The translations under genes and the position numbers were made by a program. From Flavobacteriaceae bacterium (GTDB taxonomy: Bacteria > Bacteroidota > Bacteroidia > Flavobacteriales > Flavobacteriaceae), in assembly GCA_013003145.1 (NCBI GenBank), contig JABDLH010000003.1, positions 1-6,277 on the forward strand: DNA of 6,277 nucleotides, given 5' to 3'. Below are positions 1 to 4,152 of this stretch, piece by piece. Each line of letters starts with the position of its first letter. The first letter of the stretch is position 1. The notes below the pieces were generated by a model, which was not told where the DNA came from, did not search any database, and saw nothing but the letters and a program-made list of their open reading frames with translations.

Positions 1-737
1 AAGTATCCCTGATTACAAACATCGGTTTGGACCATACCGAGATGCTGGGAGATTCGATCAGTAAAATTACCCGTGAAAAAGCAGGGATCATAAAGCCGGG
101 AATCCCGGTAGTGGTGAGCGAATGGCAGGAAGAGGCTGCGCCTGTCTATAAGGCAGTAGCCAAAGAAATGGGATCAAAACTAGTTTACGCTGATAAGGAA
201 GTGACTAATCCCTATAAGACTGCCCTGCTGGGATCATACCAGGATAAGAACATGAAGGGCGTAATAAAGACCTTGCAGCAACTGCAACGCTTCAGCGTGT
301 CGCCAAAGCACATTACGGAGGGCTTTTTGAAGGTTATAGAGAATACCGGGTTAATGGGACGCTGGCAAGTTGTTCAGCAATCTCCTAAGCTAATATATGA
401 TACTGCTCACAATAAGGAAGGATTAGCCCTGACCATGCAGCAGTTACAAACGGAAGAGTACGATGTTCTGCACTTGGTGCTGGGGTTTGTGAAAGAGAAG
501 AACCTGGACCTCATTTTACCTTTATTTCCTAAAAACGCTAAGTTTTATTTTTCTCGTCCGGATATCCCAAGAGGACTGGATGGCGAGCTGCTTAGGGAAA
601 AGGCTGCTCATTACGGGTTGCTCGGGAATGTTTACGCCTCTGTTCCTAAGGCGCTTGAACGCGCTTTGTCAAAGGCCGCTGCCAATGATCTCATATATGT
701 CGGAGGGAGTACTTTCACCGTCGCAGATGTTCTGTAA
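1..737 (+). CDS. folC: Bifunctional folylpolyglutamate synthase / dihydrofolate synthase, C-terminal part (5' end outside window)
   Basis: FolC is a cytoplasmic ATP-dependent ligase of the Mur ligase superfamily. It adds glutamate to dihydropteroate to make dihydrofolate and then extends the polyglutamate tail of folates. The reading frame is open from the left edge (first full codon at base 3) and gives 244 residues ending in TAA. Visible family motifs, counted from base 3, are the central-domain signature ITNIGLDHTEMLGD (about residues 4-17), REKAGI with its conserved lysine (K26), and, in the C-terminal domain, MGRWQ (118-122) and DTAHN (133-137), the conserved Asp/His motif of this family. 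The C-terminus GGSTFTVADVL is a normal family ending, so the 3' end is intact. The ATP-binding P-loop and N-terminal half lie outside the window. The TTG at base 27 falls inside the conserved motif and is not the start. No hairpin terminator separates it from the tRNA unit, so readthrough is possible. Confidence 0.96.
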   Translation, partial: VSLITNIGLDHTEMLGDSISKITREKAGIIKPGIPVVVSEWQEEAAPVYKAVAKEMGSKLVYADKEVTNPYKTALLGSYQDKNMKGVIKTLQQLQRFSVSPKHITEGFLKVIENTGLMGRWQVVQQSPKLIYDTAHNKEGLALTMQQLQTEEYDVLHLVLGFVKEKNLDLILPLFPKNAKFYFSRPDIPRGLDGELLREKAAHYGLLGNVYASVPKALERALSKAAANDLIYVGGSTFTVADVL

Positions 738-757
738 TATTTTTTTTCGTTTTTTGT

Positions 758-787
758 TTTGGGTAACAAAAATCTATTCTATATTTG
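758..787 (+). promoter_or_regulatory. Bacteroidetes-type promoter of the tRNA-Val gene
   Basis: A perfect -7 box TATATTTG (consensus TAnnTTTG) lies at 780-787. A TTTG at 758-761 can act as the -33 element, with 18 bp between the two. The expected transcript start is a few bases upstream of the mature tRNA 5' end at 800. A second TTTG at 753-756 is an alternative -33 element. The match to the phylum's known sigma-ABfr consensus is seen directly; use as a promoter is inferred. Confidence 0.7.
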
Positions 788-799
788 CACTCCGATTTG

Positions 800-874
800 G
801 GGCTCTTAGCTCAGTTGGTTCAGAGCACCTGCCTTACAAGCAGGGGGTCACTGGTTCGAATCCAGTAGGGCCCA
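800..874 (+). tRNA. tRNA-Val (anticodon UAC)
   Basis: All four arms can be folded by eye. The acceptor stem is 800-806 with 867-873 (one G-T wobble) and the discriminator base is A874. The D stem is GCTC 809-812 with GAGC 823-826. The anticodon stem is CCTGC 828-832 with GCAGG 840-844, around loop CTTACAA with anticodon TAC at 835-837, which reads valine GUA/GUG-type codons. The T arm is ACTGG 850-854, TTCGAAT loop, CCAGT 862-866. The length is 75 nt. The 3' CCA is not encoded (CAT follows the discriminator), so it must be added by tRNA nucleotidyltransferase, as is usual in Bacteroidota. It has its own promoter upstream and terminator downstream. Confidence 0.97.
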
Positions 875-882
875 CATCATTC

Positions 883-913
883 AAAAACCCACTCCTTCTG
901 GAGTGGGTTTTTT
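883..913 (+). terminator. Intrinsic terminator of the tRNA-Val unit
   Basis: A perfect hairpin is seen: ACCCACTCC (887-895), loop TTCT (896-899), GGAGTGGGT (900-908). It is flanked by an A run (883-887) and followed by T908-T913. The stem is GC-rich and begins 9 bases after the tRNA discriminator, so it closes a single-tRNA transcript. Because A and T tracts flank both sides it could also work on the opposite strand. Confidence 0.9.
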
Positions 914-960
914 CATTTACCAGCGTGGCCGAGCTTGCTCAGGCCTGAGCTGGGAAATGA
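913..960 (+). repeat. Extended imperfect inverted repeat (potential long hairpin)
   Basis: TCATTTaCCAGC at 913-924 pairs with GCTGGgAAATGA at 949-960, with one mismatch in 12. Inside this, GGCC (927-930) pairs with GGCC (942-945) and GAG (931-933) with CTC (938-940) around a CTTG tetraloop. The right half of the hairpin is also the first 20 bases of repeat copy 1. Copy 2 lacks the left partner, so the fold is specific to copy 1. A structured RNA or a remnant of an element end are both possible. Confidence 0.5.
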
Positions 961-1039
961 AAAAAGCACAGGCTGCGCTAGCAGGCTGTGGGTTTTTAAT
1001 TGCAGTAGTGGTTTCCCTATGGATATCCAATCCAGTGGA
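941..1039. repeat. Composite repeat, copy 1
   Basis: The left arm 941-979 (39 bp) is identical to 1070-1108. The right arm 1001-1039 (39 bp) matches 1135-1173 at 37 of 39 positions. The 21-bp centre (980-1000) is unrelated to that of copy 2. The copies are offset by 129 bp at the left arm and 134 bp at the right arm. The right arm contains a perfect 10-bp palindrome TGGATATCCA (1020-1029). GGGAAA in the left arm and TTTCCC in the right arm are inversely oriented and could bracket a folded structure. No open reading frame of note crosses it. Confidence 0.85.
961..997 (+). terminator. Terminator-like hairpin in repeat copy 1
   Basis: CACAGGCTGC (967-976) pairs with GCAGGCTGTG (981-990) with a single G-G mismatch, around loop GCTA. 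It is preceded by six A (960-965) and followed by GG and five T (993-997). This has the shape of an intrinsic terminator on the plus strand. The left half is inside the repeated arm while the right half is in the copy-specific centre, so copy 2 does not form the same hairpin. Confidence 0.45.
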
Positions 1040-1069
1040 ACAATTTAAAATCAGCATTTAGGAATTTTG

Positions 1070-1173
1070 AGGCCTGAGCTGGGAAATGAAAAAAGCACAG
1101 GCTGCGCTTTTTACCTGCCTGCCTTTGGCAGGGTTGCAGTAGCGGTTTCCCGATGGATATCCAATCCAGTGGA
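1070..1173. repeat. Composite repeat, copy 2
   Basis: This is the second copy of the element at 941-1039: left arm 1070-1108 identical, right arm 1135-1173 with two substitutions. Its 26-bp centre (1109-1134) contains a different hairpin, CCTGCC (1118-1123), TTT, GGCAGG (1127-1132), preceded by another CCTG unit. That GC-rich palindrome resembles short palindromic elements scattered in many Bacteroidota genomes (recollection, not checked). Between the copies lie 30 bp of A/T-rich sequence. Confidence 0.85.
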
Positions 1174-1287
1174 CCTTTAGGGGTTAAATGGAAAAAGGGT
1201 CCTGGTAATATTATTCAAGGATTACGCCTGCTTGACCGCTCTATATCAGGGAGCATATATTATCAATTCCGAGGTTCAGTATAATTA

Positions 1288-1313
1288 AAAAACCTCCCAG
1301 CAGGGAGGTTTTT
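1288..1313 (-). terminator. Terminator of the minus-strand membrane-protein gene (bidirectional shape)
   Basis: A perfect 11-bp inverted repeat is seen: AAAAACCTCCC (1288-1298), loop AGCA, GGGAGGTTTTT (1303-1313). On the minus strand it starts 23 bases after the stop codon of the 1337-3016 gene and ends in a T run, so it is the expected terminator of that gene. The plus-strand side also has a five-T tract, so it would also stop rightward transcription coming from the repeat region. Confidence 0.88.
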
Positions 1314-1336
1314 ATTCAAGGCAACTTCTAATTCAT

Positions 1337-3016
1337 TTACAGCGCTGCGATACCACCCGCTACGGCAGCAACTCCTGATATGATCGCGGAGGCAACCAGC
1401 CACCACGCGGCAGCAATTGCAGTCTTCCTGGCATGCTCCGCACGGATGACAGCTTTTCGTTTGAGTAACTCGATCTGTTCCCGGGATTTGCGTTGGATCA
1501 AGTTGACCTTGTCTTCAACTTCATTTCTACTTTTTTCAATAGTCTCTACGACCTTATCGATATGCTCATCATTCACATGCCTGTTATTCGTTACAAGAGC
1601 TCTAACAGTATCCTTATCAAAGGTCTTTAACCTGCTCTGGAGGATGTTAATCGATTCTTTAGGGTTGTCCAGGATTCGTTTCACATCTTGCTTCAGAACA
1701 GCATAATTCAGCTCCGGCTTGCCGGTGCCATCAAAGAAATCGGCTACGCGACCTTCTACTCTCTTAGTAAGACGGTCTTCATTCTCCTTGTCAAATTCCC
1801 AGGCTGCCTTTCGGATAAATTCATCCACTGTATCGGCATGCTTTTCCAATTGATCCCTTTCAATGTTGGTATTCTTATCCAGGGATTCAATGATTTTTTG
1901 CCGGTCCAGGCTGCTGAAATTGTCTTCAACCAGGGAACGAACCATGGATGGGTCGTTTATATAAGGTTGTAACTTTTCCTTAAGACTGGAGGAGCTAAGG
2001 TCTTCTTCTTTTGCCTTCCCAAGGTAATCCTCAATCTGTCGGTGACGGCGTTCTATTTCGTCTCGCTCCACGGAAGTAAAAGATTCGAGGATATTTTTCA
2101 CCCCTTCAGTCTTACTGCTACTGTTATCCATTTCCGTACTAATCTTATTGACTAGTTCTTTAAGCTGGGTTGCCTTTTTTTTCTTATCGGGGTCCCCACT
2201 TTTTTCATTCTTATCAATGGCAGTATTAACCACTTGTTGTACAGCCATCCATTTGCCGGATGAGTTTTTGCTCCTGGATTTCTTAGCGATGTCTTCCAGG
2301 TCAGATTTCAGGTTACTTAGATCCGGGATTTTCTGATCCACACGGTTTAGGAAATCATCGAGCACATGGGAGATTTTTTCCGTATCCACCCCTGCGTCAA
2401 CTTCTGCTCGCACGCGGTCAATCGTATTATCGATGACCCGTTCTACCCCTTTTTCTTTTGAGGTGCTGAAAAGTGAGCCTACAGCACCGGCTGAAGCTTT
2501 TAATCCTGAAGTAGCGGCGGTAATTAAACTGCCCACTAGGGTCCTGGCCATTTTTGCTTCAAGATAAAAGAGGATGAGGAAAAACAAAGACCAGATCACC
2601 AGGGCTATCGTCACATTGGTCCCTGTGCTTTCAACTATATTGAGGTTAAATGCCAACCAGCTTGCAAAGAATAGTGATAAGGCAGTGGTTATTAAACTCC
2701 AGATTCCGAATCCGGCTGTGATCTTAACACCCAGAGAGGAATCGGAATCATCATCATTTGAATCCTGATCCAAATGTAAATTATGTTCTGGGTGTTCCTG
2801 TTGTACCTGCGCAGCAACAAAGCTTTTCTTCAGGTCTCCTATCGAAGTGACCCCTACCGCTACCGATATGATGGTTAAGACGAACTGGAAAGCAAGCGCC
2901 AAGATAACCCCTGCCAGGATGACCATGAAGAAACTGGGATCCACCAAAACTTCATCAGGAACGTAAGACTGTTGAAATGATGGTAGGCTAGAAAGCAAAC
3001 TATATGAAGTGTTCAT
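1337..3016 (-). CDS. Membrane protein of unknown function with a long repeat-containing cytoplasmic or periplasmic helical region
   Basis: I do not recognise a named family for this 559-residue protein. Hydrophobic segments at about residues 29-56, 101-124 and 134-153 form an N-terminal membrane unit; an acidic stretch (DQDSNDDDSDSS, 83-94) lies between the first two. A Gly/Ala-rich segment follows (about 157-184). Residues about 187-530 are highly charged, Lys/Glu/Asp-rich and predicted helical by composition. The last 28 residues (about 532-559, with AAAWWLVASAIISGVAAVAGGIAAL) form a C-terminal membrane anchor. Two divergent repeats of about 60 residues can be aligned, 345-403 and 441-500 (LK..., N/D-P at the same place, then F/L-D-K/R, then a charged helix); partial copies seem to lie at about 285-334. 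Similar modules occur, from memory, in uncharacterised cyanobacterial and Bacteroidota membrane proteins. The ATG at 3016 is the first start after an in-frame TAA at 3031-3029; the leader is A/T-rich with no Shine-Dalgarno. It is divergent from ku. Confidence 0.88.
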   Translation of the reverse strand: MNTSYSLLSSLPSFQQSYVPDEVLVDPSFFMVILAGVILALAFQFVLTIISVAVGVTSIGDLKKSFVAAQVQQEHPEHNLHLDQDSNDDDSDSSLGVKITAGFGIWSLITTALSLFFASWLAFNLNIVESTGTNVTIALVIWSLFFLILFYLEAKMARTLVGSLITAATSGLKASAGAVGSLFSTSKEKGVERVIDNTIDRVRAEVDAGVDTEKISHVLDDFLNRVDQKIPDLSNLKSDLEDIAKKSRSKNSSGKWMAVQQVVNTAIDKNEKSGDPDKKKKATQLKELVNKISTEMDNSSSKTEGVKNILESFTSVERDEIERRHRQIEDYLGKAKEEDLSSSSLKEKLQPYINDPSMVRSLVEDNFSSLDRQKIIESLDKNTNIERDQLEKHADTVDEFIRKAAWEFDKENEDRLTKRVEGRVADFFDGTGKPELNYAVLKQDVKRILDNPKESINILQSRLKTFDKDTVRALVTNNRHVNDEHIDKVVETIEKSRNEVEDKVNLIQRKSREQIELLKRKAVIRAEHARKTAIAAAWWLVASAIISGVAAVAGGIAAL

Positions 3017-3113
3017 AATTGGAAATATTTAATAAATGTTTGTTTATAAGTCAATTTGATTTACACCCAATATTGAAAACTTTCCTCAAAATCCTGTTCT
3101 TTTTTCAATGGGA

Positions 3114-3133
3114 TATTAGTTGAAATACTAATA
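3114..3133. promoter_or_regulatory. Inverted repeat TATTAGT-N6-ACTAATA (possible operator)
   Basis: TATTAGT (3114-3120) and ACTAATA (3127-3133) are perfect inverted 7-mers separated by 6 bp, a 20-bp dyad of the size bound by dimeric regulators. It lies in the shared region, about 100 bp upstream of the minus-strand gene. No regulator gene is in the window. In A/T-rich DNA such a dyad can arise by chance, so support is weak. Confidence 0.3.
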
Positions 3134-3165
3134 ATACATAGAGGTGTGAATTATAGAGTATTGAG

Positions 3166-3194
3166 ATTCTGTTCCCCTGAACACAGAATTTTTT
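3166..3194 (+). terminator. Weak terminator-like hairpin upstream of ku
   Basis: ATTCTGT (3166-3172) and ACAGAAT (3183-3189) pair perfectly around a 10-base loop, and the right arm runs into T3189-T3194. The stem is A/T-rich, so termination would be weak. If used, it would end a short rightward transcript beginning near 3100-3140, or shield ku from readthrough. Confidence 0.25.
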
Positions 3195-3314
3195 GTTTCG
3201 CGCTCCTTCTCTTCGGACGGGCTTACTATCTTCCTGTAAGACTAACGCTATGCATAACACAACGGTTTCCTCCAGTAGGATTGGCCCGCCATATGGACAA
3301 TCGCTATTTACCTT

Positions 3315-3348
3315 GGATCAGGTGGGATCATTATTTGGTTGATGATCC
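3315..3348. promoter_or_regulatory. GGATCA half-site cluster upstream of ku (candidate operator or leader hairpin)
   Basis: GGATCA occurs directly at 3315-3320 and 3325-3330, exactly 10 bp apart (one helical turn). Its reverse complement TGATCC follows at 3343-3348. The second and third sites form a perfect 7-bp inverted repeat, GGATCAT (3325-3331) with ATGATCC (3342-3348), around a 10-base loop. The cluster ends 22 bases before the ku start, so it could be an operator near the promoter or a hairpin in the ku mRNA leader. Function is inferred only from arrangement and position. Confidence 0.35.
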
Positions 3349-3370
3349 GGCATAATTAAAATGAAAAGAA

Positions 3371-4147
3371 ATGAGATCAGTTTGGAATGGTTCAATCAGT
3401 TTCGGGTTAGTATCTATACCCGTGAAAGTATTTCCCGGTTCGGAGGAAAGAAGACTTGACCTGGATATGTTGGATAAACGGGATCATTCCCGGATCCGTT
3501 ATAAACGGGTCAATGAAAAGACCGGGAAGGAAGTGGAATGGGGAGATATCGTCAAAGGCTATAAAAAAGATGAGTCCTACATCGTCCTAGAAGACGAGGA
3601 TTTTGAGCAGGCCAACATGAAGAAAAGTAAAACTATCGATATCGAGGAATTCGTGGATGAAGAAGAAGTGGCTGAAGTACTCTTTAAAAAACCCTATTTC
3701 CTGAAACCGGCAAAGGACGGGGAGAAATCTTACCAACTCCTACTAAAAGCTCTCACGAAAACCAAAAAACTCGGGGTCGCAACCTTCGTCATGCGGCAGA
3801 AAGAACACCTGACCCTGATAGGGGTATATGAAGAGGTATTAGTCCTGTACCTCATTCGCTTCCTGGATGAGATACGCGATCCGGCGGAATTAGAAGTTCC
3901 CGGTGCCAAGGTGGGGAAGAAAGAAGTGGATATGGCCATCTCGTTGATCGAACAATACACCAGCTCTTTCGATTTTTCCAAGTATAAGGACGTGTATAAT
4001 GAGCAATTGATGAAAATTATTGAAACCAAAGAAAGCGGGAAAACTTCCAAAGCCGAAAAAGTGGATACAACCCCAACCGCCGCCAGTGACCTGATGGAGA
4101 AATTAAAAGCCAGCCTGGAACGAAAAAAATCCCGCAAAGTTAGCTGA
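3371..4147 (+). CDS. ku: Bacterial Ku, DNA-end-binding protein of NHEJ
   Basis: Ku forms a homodimeric ring that threads onto double-strand DNA ends, protects them and recruits LigD. The 258 residues are a normal length for the short bacterial form. The N-terminus RSVWNGSISFGLVSIPVKVF (2-21) is the family signature. The Ku beta-barrel core runs to about residue 190, with KPYFLKPAKDGEKSYQLL (107-124), an arm-and-bridge-type stretch GVATFVMRQKEHL (135-147) and LYLIRFLDEIRDP (159-171). The conserved helical part DMAISLIEQY...FDFSKYKDVYNEQL (187-213) follows, then a Lys-rich tail ending RKKSRKVS, which in other bacterial Ku proteins contributes to DNA and LigD contacts. An in-frame TGA at 3362-3364 makes the ATG at 3371 the first available start; the leader AAAAGAA is only a weak RBS. 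ligD starts 5 bp after the stop, so the two form an operon. Confidence 0.97.
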   Translation: MRSVWNGSISFGLVSIPVKVFPGSEERRLDLDMLDKRDHSRIRYKRVNEKTGKEVEWGDIVKGYKKDESYIVLEDEDFEQANMKKSKTIDIEEFVDEEEVAEVLFKKPYFLKPAKDGEKSYQLLLKALTKTKKLGVATFVMRQKEHLTLIGVYEEVLVLYLIRFLDEIRDPAELEVPGAKVGKKEVDMAISLIEQYTSSFDFSKYKDVYNEQLMKIIETKESGKTSKAEKVDTTPTAASDLMEKLKASLERKKSRKVS

Positions 4148-4152
4148 CCTGA

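Larger units (their letters stand above)
875..1336. other. Gene-less stretch between tRNA-Val and the membrane-protein gene, holding the composite repeats
   Basis: No credible protein-coding frame exists here; the one longer open frame runs through the tRNA and its terminator. The stretch holds the tRNA terminator (883-913), an extended imperfect hairpin (913-960), two composite repeat copies (941-1039 and 1070-1173), an 8-bp inverted repeat with one bulge (GGACCTTT 1171-1178 with AAAGGGTCC 1194-1202), and the terminator at 1288-1313. Bases about 1203-1286 show nothing recognisable. Confidence 0.7.
3017..3370. other. Divergent intergenic region between the membrane-protein gene and ku
   Basis: These 354 bases should hold the promoters of both flanking transcription units. 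The part next to the membrane-protein gene (3017-3140) is very A/T-rich. I see no perfect TAnnTTTG box on either strand; on the minus strand a TTGACT (3054-3049) and TAAATA (3031-3026) are 17 bp apart but would leave almost no leader. A GTG-started open frame of 69 codons (3146-3355) has no RBS or recognisable motif and overlaps the inverted repeats, so I treat it as non-coding. Confidence 0.6.

Noticed and set aside
580..948. Open plus-strand frame of 122 codons overlapping folC, the tRNA and its terminator
   Set aside because: It is out of frame with folC, runs through the whole tRNA and hairpin, and shows no protein family features.
941..1173. Short CRISPR array
   Set aside because: Only two copies, arms of 39 bp flank cores rather than repeats flanking spacers, and no cas gene is near.
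1331..1344. Similarity of TTCATTTACAGCG here to TTCATTTACCAGCG at 912-925
   Set aside because: Here it is the stop codon and last codons of the membrane-protein gene; a match this short is probably chance.
1380..2768. Plus-strand open frames opposite the membrane-protein gene (1380-1706, 1688-1972, 2148-2336, 2574-2768)
   Set aside because: Shadows of the 559-residue minus-strand gene, which has a defined start, a terminator and coherent architecture.
3146..3355. GTG-started 69-codon frame upstream of ku
   Set aside because: No RBS, odd composition, no motif, and it spans the terminator-like hairpin and the GGATCA dyad; better read as non-coding intergenic DNA.
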